Positions 1 to 11,115 of a DNA stretch of 64,000 nucleotides are shown piece after piece. The stretch's first letter is position 1, and every line of letters begins with the position of its first letter. The DNA is from Diphasiastrum complanatum (lineage: Eukaryota; Streptophyta; Lycopodiopsida; Lycopodiales; Lycopodiaceae): contig CM055099.1 of the NCBI GenBank assembly GCA_029204225.1, positions 52,285,298 to 52,349,297 on the forward strand, read 5' to 3'. The notes under the pieces are model-generated. The model worked only from the letters and a program-made list of their open reading frames with translations, was not told where the DNA came from and did no database searches. Both the position numbers and the translations under genes were made by a program.

Positions 1-349
1 GCAAGACTTAAGCTATGAAAGTAGCACATTAGCCAGACTTAGCCCTAGAAAGCAAGAAAGAGAGAGATTAAGGAGGGTAAAGAGAGAGATCAATATCATC
101 AGCTGAATAACAAATGACACAGTTTCCCTACTTATAGCCAAGAGGAAGAGGGATAATAGTGCGCCCTCCAAGAAGGCCCCGACTCTCCAATAATATGTCC
201 AAATGGCCTAATAATGAATAATAAGGCCAAAGGCCAACCATATAGTCTAAGCGTCACTAATGAATATAAAAGGGCTCAAGGCCTGCTTATGCATAAAGTA
301 AAGTAAATGTAAATGGACGCGGCGAATGTAATGAGCGGAGTCCATAACT
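1..349 (-). repeat. 3' LTR of chromovirus-type element, cut by window edge
   Basis: This copy matches the LTR at 3207-3740 along its whole length, in the same orientation, starting about 55 bases inside that copy. Reading the minus strand, the LTR begins AGTTATGGAC at 349. Just upstream is a purine-rich tract (minus strand of 350-357, CCAGGGAG) that fits a polypurine tract. Compared with the other LTR it lacks about 39 bp near 127 and lacks the SINE. It is the reference for the uninterrupted target of that SINE. Confidence 0.85.
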
Positions 350-421
350 CTCCCTGGCACAAAAGAAAAAGATCCAACTGCCAAAAAGAAACTGGATCAA
401 GTAGCAGCAAGCCCTGGTGCA

Positions 422-697
422 TCAACAACTAGAACAATCCACAAGTGCAGCAAGAGCACGATCCTGATCCGCAAGTGATGGCGTATGATAAAAGACATCA
501 ATAGGCTCCCATGTGGCCTCCTCAATAGGACGACCATCCCAATGGATCGAAAACTGAATCTGTCGGCAGCGTCGACTATGGTGAAGGCGAACCTGGTGCA
601 TGGTAGCTGGTAAGAAAGGGAACAGCTCAAGATCAACATCATGGCGACGAAGGAAACATCTCAGCCGCGTCATCAGAAACCAAGCAATATGGAACAT
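422..697 (-). pseudogene. Chromodomain remnant from a Ty3/gypsy integrase C-terminus
   Basis: The minus-strand reading frame contains IQFSIHWDGRPIEEATWEP at about residues 47-65 (about 500-560). This is the classic beta-strand/WEP core of chromodomains that end the integrase of plant chromoviruses and target them to chromatin. Nothing recognisable as protease, reverse transcriptase, RNase H or integrase core lies between this piece and the gag. It is therefore a remnant left by a large internal deletion. The ORF stops shortly after the domain, as expected for the end of pol. Identification rests on this motif and on its position just before the 3' LTR. Confidence 0.75.
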
Positions 698-1342
698 ACC
701 AATCCATCATAGGATACACCAAAAATGGATGGAGAATCGGATGACCCATCGGAACTGGCCGCCCAAAGTACACACCAGGCGCACAAGTGAGGAATAGAAG
801 AAATGCACTGGAACGAGGAACATGATCCGCAACATCAGTAGCAAGCATCGGAGCAATATCCACGTGTAGCTGAGAATGAGTATCAAAGCACATATGAGCA
901 ACACTGAAGTATATGGCGACAACATCCCCAAAAACTATCCAAGAGAGGAGAAGGAATTCTCTCAAGGTACCCTGATGGTCTCGGAACACCAGAACAAAGT
1001 GGCAACTCAGCATCAGAGACCAAGCGATATGGAGCAACCTGAAATGACAGGGAACCTGAAGATCACCCAGACAAAGACCCAGCATATAAGTGCCCTAGAT
1101 AAGCAATAGTGACCATCTGGCAAATATTCTCGAATGAAAAATGTGTAATAGTGAGGGCCAAATGCGCATGAATCATGTCAGGAACCGTAGAAATATCATG
1201 AGGCAGATCACAAACCTCAAGTAGAGATCAATGGAGTAAAGCGAAAGAAGATACAACCTGATCACCAATAGCGAGGGAACTATCAAATGTGGACCCATGA
1301 AGAACCCCATAGAAATCAGCAGGAACATCGGTCATAACAGCC
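698..1342 (-). other. Internal chromovirus DNA, pol deleted, no recognisable domain
   Basis: About 650 bp lies between gag and the chromodomain. A full plant chromovirus would have roughly 3.5 kb of protease, RT, RNase H and integrase here. I see open frames on both strands but no DTG/DSG protease site, no YxDD and no HHCC or D-D-E pattern. The sequence is best read as fused scraps of pol flanks. Confidence 0.5.
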
Positions 1343-2550
1343 TCAAGAGATGGAGATATAGAGACCAATGGAGAAGATACTGCCCCACCACCGAACCAGG
1401 AGATGGTAAAAAACAACAGCAGTAGTAGGGAGAGGCTGACGGCAATCACGGGCAAAATGGTCAGGACTCTTACAACGAATGCAAAGACGCTGCTGTTGAT
1501 GGCCAGCGAACTCTGCAGACGTGTAACGTTGGACAAAAGCAGGTCGAGGAGTCGGAGGACGAGGAGACGAAGGGACAATGGAGAGAGTTGGAACAAAAGG
1601 GGCAGGTGTAGGGGTGGACGTAGCGGGAAAAGATGAAGCAAAAGGATGGGGTCGGGAGAAGCGGGAAGGAAGAGTGTCAGAGTACTTATGCTGTAAAGTA
1701 CTGGCAAGAGACATCGCCTCAACAAGTGTGGGAGGACGGAAGGAAGAAACATCATAACGTAAAGCACCACGAAGCCCAGCAATGTAACGAGAAATAAGCT
1801 CAGTGGGCTGTAGATCTGTGAAAAGATAAGAAATCTCCATAAGCTGATCTGTATAAGAAGCAAGATCACTGCTCTGAGCGAGACTACGGAATGCATCATG
1901 TTGGCGGTCAAGCCATTGAGGGTCAATCATAGCATGACGGAGGTCACGGCAAAAAGTATGCCATAAATGGAGCCCTTCCCGATCAGGATCAGCTCTATAA
2001 ACTCGCCACCATGTGGCGGCGCGTCTATCTAAATGTAAAGCAGCCAACTGGATCTTCTGAGGATCAGTCTCAGGGTAGATCTGAAAATATGTGTCAAGCT
2101 TAACAAACTAATTCTCTAATAAGTTCCCGTTAGAGGAACCGGAATGGTAGCAAGTTGTACCCTATCACGAAAGTCTCGAGCAAAGTGTGGCTCAGGAAGT
2201 GGGGGACGTGAAAAGAAACCAGGAGGTGGGTTAGGTGGAATGAACGGTCCACCACCAGGCTGACTAGCAGAGGAAGATGGAAATCCAAATGGAGGGGGAG
2301 TCCCAAATGAAGGAAAAACAGGAGCTTTACCGGGACCATGAGGCTGTAAAGAATCAATCTGTGACTCCATAGTAGCAAAGCCGGTCATAACGGTATCGAA
2401 GCGAAGAACGAGGCCAGAAAGGGTCTCATCCATGCGACGAAACTGATCGGATAAGGTTTCCTGAGTAGTCTCACTCGGGGTAGGTGAATGTGCCATAATG
2501 ATAGTGGAAGGAATAGACGAAAACTTGAGAGAGCGGACTCTTGTCGTCAC
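1343..2550 (-). pseudogene. Gag of Ty3/gypsy chromovirus (frameshifted)
   Basis: Gag forms the retroelement's RNA-binding virus-like particle. The N-terminal part (2550-2116) starts at a Met and is proline- and glycine-rich. The main Retrotrans_gag region follows in another frame (2047 down), with ATWWRVYRADPD, LASYTDQLMEISYLF and ELISRYIAGLR. A zinc knuckle of CX2CX4HX4C form (CIRCKSPDHFARDC) sits at about 1486-1445. Between 2116 and 2047 the frame shifts and a TAG stop interrupts the phrase before KIQLAALHLDRRAATWW, so the gene is broken at least twice. The gag family is distinct from the copia gags elsewhere in the window. Confidence 0.85.
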
Positions 2551-3194
2551 CCCAAATTAGTCTATTAAAACCACACCACTATTATCACAACTAAGAAAGG
2601 ATAGCAATCAGCAAATGAAAAAAAGTGAAAATGAAGGCTGTAAAAATGCGCTGGACAGCCAGGAGGCAAGTGACAAATTGGAATATCAAACGGAGTCGGA
2701 ATTTCGTGAAATTTGGTTGAGGATGGGCGATGGACAGCCTGCAAACAAGGTGTGAAAAAAAACTGTTGCAAACGGAGACAAAAACGGACGAAAGTGACAG
2801 GTATGAAGCGGCTGGACAGCCTGCAAACAAAAGTGAAAAGAGGGTTGAAAATGGAAGGAGGAACGGACGAAAGAGATGAGGGAATTGGGCGCTGGAGAGC
2901 CTGCAAACAAGCTGGAAATGGGTGATGGAGGGTTGGAACTTGGGCGCCGGAAATAATCTGCTCAAAAAAAAAAAAAAAAATTTCCGACCGCCAAATTTAG
3001 CGGAAGTACTTCCGCTAACTATCTGCTAAAGCTCCGCCAAGGAAAATGCTCTGATGGGAGCTGGTCCTCCTCCAAACTGTGCTGAATGGTCCTGAAGCAA
3101 AGAGATGAAAGCCCTCAGCATAGAGAGAAAAATCAGCAAGGAAAATGGGCACCCAATCAAAAGATCAGATCTGAAATTCAGCAATCAGGAAAGT
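2551..3194 (-). other. 5' leader of the chromovirus-type element
   Basis: Untranslated leader between the primer-binding site and gag. It holds a purine-rich repetitive part at about 2640-2930, where AGCCTGCAAACAA-like blocks recur (near 2738, 2818 and 2898) with changing flanks. A poly-A run lies at 2966-2981. No gene is visible. Confidence 0.5.
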
Positions 3195-3206
3195 GCTCTG
3201 ATACCA
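3195..3206 (-). promoter_or_regulatory. Primer-binding site for initiator tRNA-Met
   Basis: The minus strand reads TGGTATCAGAGC, the standard plant LTR-retrotransposon primer-binding site complementary to the 3' end of initiator tRNA-Met. It abuts the LTR at 3207-3740 and sets both the element's orientation and the inner LTR boundary. Confidence 0.85.
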
Positions 3207-3740
3207 AGTTACGAATAGAGCCACAACTGATCTAGAGCTAAGCTATGAAAGCATCACATAAGCAAGACTTAAGCTATGAAAGCAGCACATAAGCAAGACT
3301 TAGCCCTAGAAAGCAGGAAAGAGAGAGATTAAGGAGGCTAAAGAGAGAGATCAATATCATCAGCTAAATAACAAATGACACAGTTTCCCTACTTATAGCC
3401 AAGAGGAAGCCCTAAAAGGAAGCTTCCGGTGGCTAGGGCCCAACAGGGAGGGATAATAGTGCGCCCTCCAAAAAGGCCCCCACTCTCCAGTAATATGTCC
3501 AAATGGCCTAATAATGAATAATAAGGCCAAAGGTCATCCATATAGTCTAAGTGTCACTAATGAATAAAGATTGGCTCAGTTGGTTAGCTTGGCATCCAAA
3601 GTTTCTTTGGTCCCAAGTTCGAGGCTCTCCTTGGAAACCAAGAAGCACTAATGAATAAAAAAGAGCCCAAAGCCTGCTTATGCATAGAGTTAAGTAAATG
3701 TAAATGGGCCCGACGAATGTAATAAGCCAAGTCCATAACT
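3207..3740 (-). repeat. 5' LTR of chromovirus-type element, with SINE insertion
   Basis: This is the full-length LTR copy, bounded inside by the primer-binding site and outside by loss of similarity to the other copy. On the plus strand it starts AGTTACG and ends CATAACT, so its termini are AGTTA...TAACT rather than TG...CA. It carries a 77-bp insertion with a 14-bp target duplication (3555-3659) that the 3' LTR lacks. It also has about 39 bp at about 3412-3450 that the other copy lacks. Without the insertion and duplicated target it is about 443 bp. Confidence 0.85.
3569..3645 (+). mobile_element. Short tRNA-derived SINE with 14-bp target-site duplication
   Basis: The 77-bp insert contains TGGCTCAGTTGGTTAG, a near-perfect tRNA A box, and GTTCGAGGC, a B box, spaced as in a tRNA promoter for RNA polymerase III. 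It is flanked by exact 14-bp direct repeats CACTAATGAATAAA (3555-3568 and 3646-3659). The matching place in the left LTR (about 256-270) has a single copy and no insert. The acceptor, D and T stems do not pair well, so it is a retroposed tRNA derivative and not a functional tRNA gene. Confidence 0.75.
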
Positions 3741-4933
3741 ATTGTCTACATTCTTTTTGATTATGGCTTTTGCACTTGATTATAAGCACTTTTCACATAT
3801 TTGTCATCTCTTTGGACTATAAAGACAAAAATATGCGGGTCACATTGAAAGCATCAGCCTATTGGTGATAAACACGAGTAGTGGCATCTAATTAGCTAAG
3901 GGTATTACTAGCATATTGTGGTATAGAAGGGGATGGGAGGCCATTGTGTGAGTCTCTGGATATATGATTTAGAAGATTCACAAATGACCTAGCCACGGCG
4001 ATTTTTTTGTCCTTGAAGAGCAGCACTTAATTAACTCAATAATATATTGTGTGATAAGCTCTGTTCACTTGATATCATGGAAAGGAGAATTCCATGAACT
4101 TGTTTTCGTTTTCTTTTTTTCTCAAATGTTTTTATGTATATTTTGGGGCCTTCATGATTATCTTGAGGCTGACACGCAGTAATTTTCTGATTTTTTTAAG
4201 AAACATTGTGTTTTTCGATTTTTCAGGTCTCCGGGCTTTCTAGCAACAATTTGAAGTTCTGTTCTATCTCTGTCACATTTGTTGCCTTTTTGGGTATCCC
4301 CACTGTCACTGCATGCAGGCGTGCAGCTGCATGTGTGCATGTGTGGATGCCACGAAGGTGCTCGCTCTTTTCTCTCAGATGAACCACTTCTTTGGATCAT
4401 AGTCTGCCACACGAATTCTGTGATTCACACAGAAGCAGTTTTGAAAGAAAGGTGTGAATTTGCGATTCAGCAGAAACTGAAAGCATAGCGCACGGTTCGA
4501 AAGTCCACCACGTTCAAGTTCCTAAGTAATATTCCTGCTGCAATGATTTTTACTTGGAATTAGCATCTCTTCTGGTTAACGTACGTACGATATGATATAT
4601 TCTTCTTGCTTGTAAAAATTTGGAGGTCTTCGCTGCAGATGCTGATAACTTTGCAAACAATTTATAAGCTTTTTGACTTTGGTTGTTACGTACGACACAA
4701 GATAACACTTCGCTGAAGTGGGAGAGCTCAGCGATCCATTGCTAGGCATCACACTCCCCTGAACTTAATTAATTCCATCTGGACTAGCCTGCGTTCTGCC
4801 TTCCTCAATCTTCATGTGGGCAGCACCTACTCTTCCCCAGACGACTCGATCTCTAGAGCCACAAGGATTCCCACTGTTGCATCATCGACAACAGGCACTG
4901 GACCTGGTGTTCCTAGATCCGCTTTGCAGTAGC
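3741..4933. other. Intergenic, upstream of the small spliced gene
   Basis: About 1.2 kb with no convincing ORF or repeat family. The stretch nearest 4934 probably holds the promoter and 5' UTR of the downstream gene. I could not pick out a TATA box with confidence. Confidence 0.4.
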
Positions 4934-6482
4934 ATGGCTCTGTTGCCTCTGGCTTTCAGGGTTGGAGTGGTTTCAAGGATCAAAGGTGTGGGCTTCCCCT
5001 AAGCTTTCATATATTAATTCATTACAATTCTTTCAATCTCTTATGTGATTCCATTTGTGCAGCTGACCCTGGAATCAAGTAGGTGAAGGGAAGTCTCACC
5101 ATCGATCAATTGTTGGAAGACACATTCATTAGAATTTTTTTTTTGTTTGAAATTATTCTATCCATTTTGATCTTGTATTGCAATGGCAATGGACGCGGGG
5201 GTTCATCCATAGATAGAGCACATTTCTGATTACACAACAGTATATAATGGCGGATATTTCTGCTTCTTATTGTGAAAGTAACTCTTTATCTGCAGATCTT
5301 TCTTTCCTTTTTGGGTTGTTTGATTGGTAGACTTTGCAATGCTCTGCGGTGTTGTTTTTGTCCAAAAAGCCTCTACTGACACAAACGTTATTCAATTATA
5401 TACACCTAGATCATTATGTGTTAGCTGAAAGGAGTCTTGTATTATTGGTAAAGCCAGGGTTCGAGCCTCTTAAAGGCAACCAATTTGCAAAAACATAAGC
5501 AGGTTTTAAGATTGAGAGGATACGGGTGCATTGAGATTGTGAGTAATGCAGACCTTAATGTTGTTATCACTTCATGTGGTTGAGAAGTTTGTGAGAATAA
5601 TTGTGCTTGAAGTCCCGAATAAGCTCCACAGCAAAGCCGATTCCTACAAAATTTGACTATGGTAGTTGCAATTTCACTTCTGCAGAGGCATTCTATCTCC
5701 ATTTCCCAGGTTCCCTTCTGCCTTAATCATAACCTATTTTTTTATAAATTTTCTACCGACAATGTAAGCCTTTGTAAGTTATTCTATTTTTTTTCTCAAC
5801 AGGAGCCACATTATATAATTGTTCCAAATCAGGCAAACTTTCCATGGAACTTTGGTACAGTTTCAAGTTTGATTCAACATCGCTAGTTGGACTTGATTTG
5901 AGAAGATGTAAGAAATCGTTGCTTTTTACCTAGGTCCTGACTAGATAGGGTTGTCAAGATAGTGACTTAGTCAAGCCTTTTAAATGCGGCTCCTCATAGC
6001 TTGATTATGTAGAAGTTCGCTGCTAGACTTATGTGCTTTTATGTTTTCTCTGCTCTTACACATGCCACTCAGTTTAGCTTAAATACAAACAATGCAATAG
6101 TGGCTTGTGTAAGAGCAAAGGATTCCCAGTAGATTCAAATGAAAGGTTTTCTCCAAATTGGCAGATTATGTAGTTTTCATTGTTAGGTTAGCACTCTACT
6201 CTCTCATTTAGAAATTACGGGACATGTCACCTCACCAGTTTAATGACCTTACACTTAAGATTTTATGGCATAGAAAAAAAAATCTTACGATATGGACTTT
6301 ATGCTCTTTTCATTTTTGTAATTACAAATCTTTCATGCAGGCTCAAAGAGAAGTGTCAAAATTGTGGTCATGGCAATAGGTTCAGCTTTTTGGATGCTAA
6401 TGATAAGCTTGCAATTGGTGGTCTAGGAGCTACTGCATTGGTTATCCTCTGGGCATCAACACTACTCATCTCAAGGAAATAA
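4934..6482 (+). CDS. Small spliced gene, 69-residue C-terminally membrane-anchored protein
   Basis: Three exons join in frame: 4934-4985, 5063-5078 and 6341-6482. Introns are GT-AG (GTGTGG...TGTGCAG and GTAGGT...CATGCAG). The 210 coding bases give 69 residues and a TAA stop. The N-terminus MALLPLAFRVGVVSRIK is hydrophobic and basic, as in an organelle-targeting or signal-anchor segment. A CQNCGHGNRF segment has a CXXC pair that could bind metal or be redox-active. The C-terminus (DKLAIGGLGATALVILWAS...) is one strong membrane segment ending in SRK. The second exon is only 16 nt, which is unusual. The frame stays open across both joins with no spare bases, which supports the model. I do not recognise the family. 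A conserved organellar membrane subunit would fit, but that is inference. Confidence 0.55.
5086..6340 (+). other. Large intron of the small gene, with tRNA-like SINE scrap
   Basis: This is the bulk of intron 2. Around 5445-5480 it has AGCCAGGGTTCGAGCCTC, which resembles a tRNA B box and may be an old SINE fragment. No other gene or element could be supported. Confidence 0.35.
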
Positions 6483-9023
6483 TGTCTACTTGTTGTGATG
6501 AATCGTCTGGCCTGTATCAGTATCAGAGAATGCTACCACATATTTGAAATCCAATCATTGGTCATCTATCTTTTATCATATTCTTTTTTTTTAATTACTT
6601 CAAAGAGAGGCTCTATATTCAGTTTGAGAGGTCAAAGTTTTTCATCTTGAGTAGCATTGAGTAACTCATGACCTGGTTGTGGTTAGGTGTTCAATTCAAT
6701 TGTTAAGTCACATCCAGGTTCCAACTACTATGATTCCCAGGGATGCTATGATCTAGTGTTTTTACATCAACACTAGACTAAAATTGTTCAAAGTTTTGTC
6801 TCAAAGGTGTGCCAAATCATAAGCCCTCCGGGTCCTTCATAGTAGTGAGTGTAGATGATTCTTCCGAAAAAGCTTTTAGAGGATTGCACAAGGCCCCCCA
6901 TTAGTAGCTCATTAAATAATATGTGGATATGCATAAGGCGATGGTATAGAACAAAAAACGGGCTTCTCTCTCCTCTCTCTGATGTGTCATCGTGCAGGCC
7001 CTGTGGCCCGCAATCACTCTCTCTCTCTCTCTCTCTCCCTCTCCCTCTCTCTCTCACTCTCACAGACAGTCCTAGTGTTCTCCTCTCTCCCTCTTTTGCT
7101 CTCTTTTCAAACATCGGTGCTCTTTTTCACAGTTTGGCAGATTGATCAAGCTTGCTTACAAAATGGCTAGTTTATGAACCCTAGTCTCGAGAAGAGCAAA
7201 CGCAAGCAACTTGTATCACTGAAGCGAAACATATGATTGCAATGGTAGAGGTCGAGGCCTACTGCTACTAAAGAAACACATGCACATCTCGACTCTCTAA
7301 TAGGCAGATGCGAGAGGTGGAGCAACATATTTTATGGATGTAAATTCTTGCACATTGTCATGCTCTAGGCTTTGTCTTATATGAACAGGCAAAAGTGACG
7401 ACCTACAACACTTTTTACAACCAGTCGTAGTGGTGTTTTCAGCAGCCTCGTCGGACTCGTCGACCTGCACCTGGGCAACTCATTGATCAGGAAAAAGAAA
7501 TGGCTCCCTTACACATCGTCTGGCATATTTCTCTATAATGGCTCCGCCAACTTTCAGACCGTCGGATGATTCTATCATACAAACAGTTAGTTCATCAGAA
7601 CAAGGTGGGCACTTTGAGCAAAAAGTCATGGAAGGCTAAGGAAGGTAGCGATTGAATAACATCTCTCTCATTCATCTGTCAACTCTTCCACAGTGATGCA
7701 TGCTTCAATGGTGACTAACCCATCAAGAATTCTAATGCCATGCCCCCCTCAACCACCAACAGTAGTGGAGATAGTAGCGACGAGCTTGCTACTCATTGAT
7801 AAGTGTCTTGGTTGATAACAGGTGACTGCCACATTGGTTGACAACAGGTGACTGCCACATTGGCGACTCGTCTACTCTCTCCTACTATCAGATCATGCGC
7901 ACTGTATCACCTCATACAGGTGTCTGTAATGCAATTGAGAGGTAGACAGAATAGCATGCATACAATTAGAAGAACGTCAGAAGGTAAAGCTACAGTATTA
8001 CAATCTCTCTCATATTCCCAGCTTTGAACAAAATTTATCCTCCTCAGACATCCCTCTCTTCGTCAGCATGCCTCTTACAATTGGATACATTGTTCCCTTT
8101 CTCAGAACTCGTTCATCTCAACTGATAACAGATTTGTAGAGAGTTTAGGAACATACAAGACTTTTGACAATAGTTTGAATTGATCATGCTGGAATCTGTT
8201 TCTCTTGGCAAAAAATCAGCTTATAGCAATGTGATAACAGAGCAACTAAGGACTATAGAGCTCTCCACACTCCACTCTCTTCAAAAAAAAAAAAAAAAAC
8301 TCATCTCTCTATTAATCGTTGAATCTCATGCAATACTCCTTTTGTATTATTAAAATATTATAACACTATTTTTAACTAATACCTTTGACTTGCCATAAGT
8401 TTTGAACCAGGTATGTCGTGTAAGAAATCATCGGAAGAAATCGTCGGAAAGCGTTCGTTGAAAGCACTTTTTAATGCACCAAATAATTCCATTGAAATCG
8501 GACTTACCACTAAAAAGTTATGCCATTTTTAATGTGAACTCAAAAAGTTACGTTACGTAGAAGCTACTATGTCAAGAAATAATTGAGTCACATGTCCATA
8601 AAAAGTGAAAGAAAAAGAAAAAAAGAATCTGGACAGAAGGCCCTTTTAACATTGAGACCTTTCTCTAATGCTTTCATCCTCACCTTACTTGTAGTGTAGA
8701 TCTGCATGTCTTTCTACTAAATCAAAAACAAAGGAACATGAAAGAAGAAAAAGAGGGGCGTCCTCATTACTACAGGTCTCTCGGCTCCCTTGACCTACAT
8801 ACATGTTGATTAATTGTTATGTAGTAGAATTTTTGCCTAGTGAGGTGAGATTTTGCCAGATGTATCGCTGTAAGCATATTTGCATTTTCATTGAACTTTG
8901 CCTCTAGAAATGTTGGTCAATTTTATGGTCCTTGTGATTTTACCTTTGCGACCTTGGGGCTCATGATTTGGGACACCTTTTCGGGATTATGTACAGGCTT
9001 GCAATTCATTTAATTAAATTTCA
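6483..9023. other. Intergenic, simple repeats only
   Basis: 3' flank of the small gene, then low-complexity and unclassified sequence. A CT-rich microsatellite lies at about 7016-7062. A 26-bp tandem duplication lies at 7812-7863 (TTGAYAACAGGTGACTGCCA plus CATTGG, one mismatch). An A-run is at 8285-8300. Open frames over the CT tract are artefacts of the repeat. Confidence 0.5.
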
Positions 9024-9847
9024 TCAACAAGTTATAAAAGTATCTTTGTTGGGTGATATAGAGAAGTCTTCAACTTCTCTTTGTGGATCTGAATCCTGAT
9101 ACTCCCTCCTCCTGCTCTTGATGTGCAATTTTCTTTGTTTGTTCTCTTGTGCCTTCTTCTTAAAACGTTTTGATGCAAAGTGTCGTTTCTTACCACAAAA
9201 GAAGCAGTTGTACTTTGTCTTGTCAATCTTCTTCTTGCCATTTGAGCTTGATGCTTCTTGCAATGACAATGATCTCATTCTTGATTTGGTGGAGAGCATC
9301 CTACACTCTTAAGCCACTAGCACACTATGAAGCTTTTCAATTGTTGGCAAAGTGTCTTGGATGGCAAAACTTACCAAGTTTATGAAATCATCTTCTAGAC
9401 CATTAAGGACTACTTGAACAAGCTCAAGATCCTTAATTTTCTCCCCAATAGAGGCTAACTCTTTGTTAAGAGATTTAATTCTTAGCACATAGTCTAATGC
9501 ATTTTTCTCACTTCTCATGCTTTGTAAGATTTGATTTCTAATCATGAGGACTCTAGAAGTGTAATTGGATTCAAAGAATCTCATGCCTCTTTAGTAGTTG
9601 TACAAAAAGATACTTTTCTCAAAAGATCATTATTAACATTCATCTAAATACAATGAAGTGTTAGCCTAGATTTTTAATTGTATCTAATCAACTCTTGTGC
9701 ACCAAGAGGGTCATCTTTTTTTTCAATCAGAAATTCATAAAGGTCTTGGAGCACCATTAGTGACTCTATCCTAACCTTCCAAATGGAATAATTTGTAGAA
9801 TTTAATCTTTCACTAGCTTCTAGAAGGAAAGCACCTATTGATCTCAT
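9024..9847 (-). pseudogene. Isolated copia Gag fragment
   Basis: Starting at the Met codon at 9847, the minus strand reads a copia gag (UBN2/DUF4219 type) with SERLNSTNYSIWKVRIESL, then YVLRIKSLNKELASIGEKI and LVQVVLNGLEDDF. A zinc knuckle, CFFCGKKRHFASKRF, follows, in which the last Cys is replaced by Arg. Several stops interrupt the first 90 codons, and the frame changes near 9309. No LTR, protease or pol follows, so this is a stand-alone relic. It resembles the gags at 35190 and 57613. Confidence 0.85.
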
Positions 9848-10209
9848 CTTACTAGTGAATTTCTACAAATTGGAAGCATTTGAAAAATTGAAAAAAGCTC
9901 TTGACACAACCGGGGGAATATAAGAGACCATCCGATCAGATTTGCTAGCTGATAACTTAATGATACTAAAATGAACTATTCTACCACAGAACGAGAAGTG
10001 GTGGTTATGATTTTTCTGTATAAAAAGTTTTGACATTATTTGATAGCGACACATTTTGCTTTGTACACTTATCATTAGCCTTTGCTTTATTTGGTAAACA
10101 ACACACGCAATACGAGACGCATCGCAAGGTGGTTACTTTTATTATCTAAATTTGATTTTTGAGTAGTGGTTTGGAAGGGCAAATAATATTATCTTGTCGA
10201 TCATATTTC

Positions 10210-11115
10210 TAGAATATAAACAACACCAATCAATACTGAAGTTGATGTTGAACTACCAGATGCTGCATAATTTTTATGTGAAGCAGTACCTGAATGGGCA
10301 GCAGATATTGTTGAATATTTGATGATGGGTCATCCTAACAAATCCTTGTCCAAAGTTCAACAACGATGATTGACTTTAAAAGCGCATCCTTATCAATTGA
10401 TTGTTTGATCAATTGTACCGCCGAGGAGTTGATGATATTCTTGGAAGATGTGTTTGAAGTACCCGATCTGATTATGTTTTCACATGATGGAATGGGAGGA
10501 GGACATTTTTCATCTGATATTACTGTTCGAAAATTTTTACAATCAAGATATCGGTGGCCTACACTTCATAAAGATACTAAAAACTATATTCAGTTCTGTG
10601 AGTTTGTCAACCTGCACATCGTCGTACGAAACAAAATTACAAGCCTTTACATCCAGTTTTAGCACAAGTACCGTTCGAAAAATGGGGACTTGATTATGTT
10701 GGTCCTATTCATCCTACGACACAATGGACTCAAGCTCGATGTATTATCGCAACAATAGATTATATGACCAAATGGGTAGAAGCACGAGCAGTGTGTGTTG
10801 CTGATGCAAAAAGTACCGCTAAGTTTTTATATGAAACCATCATAGTTCAATTTGGTTTCCTATTAAGATTGTCAGTGATCGTGAAACACATTTTGTCAAT
10901 GAAACAATCAAGTGTCTATTGGAAGAATTTTTTGCTTTTCATCAGTTTAGTACTCCGTATTATCGGAGGGGTAATGGACAAGCAAAATCTTCCAATAAGA
11001 TTCTTTGTAGTATTGTGACAAAAATAGTGGAGGCAAGTCGTTTTGATTGGGAGCATAAGCTACATACATGATTGTGGGCATTCAGAACAGCTTATAAAGT
11101 TAGTACAAAGCAGAC
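10210..11115 (+). pseudogene. Ty3/gypsy integrase relic
   Basis: The order is RNase H/integrase linker (WAADIVEYLMMGHPNKSL), H2C2 zinc-binding region (SHDGMGGGHFSSDITVRKFL...RYRWPTLHKD) and integrase core. The core shows WGLDYVGPIHPTTQWT with its first Asp, then a later-frame PIKIVSDRETHFVNET (second Asp), and YYRRGNGQAKSSNKIL, where the usual catalytic Glu of NGQAE is Lys. At least three frame changes and a stop are needed to follow it. Integrase would insert retroelement cDNA. This copy is dead and has no LTRs nearby. Confidence 0.8.

Noticed and set aside
1228-1926. 232-residue Leu-rich minus-strand ORF that looks membrane-spanning
   Set aside because: It is an alternate frame of the gypsy gag; the gag frame (1343-2047) carries the conserved domain and zinc knuckle.
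3569-3645. Possible functional tRNA gene
   Set aside because: A and B boxes are present, but the acceptor, D and T stems do not pair. The unit is flanked by a 14-bp target duplication and is absent from the sister LTR, so it is a SINE or retroposed tRNA derivative.
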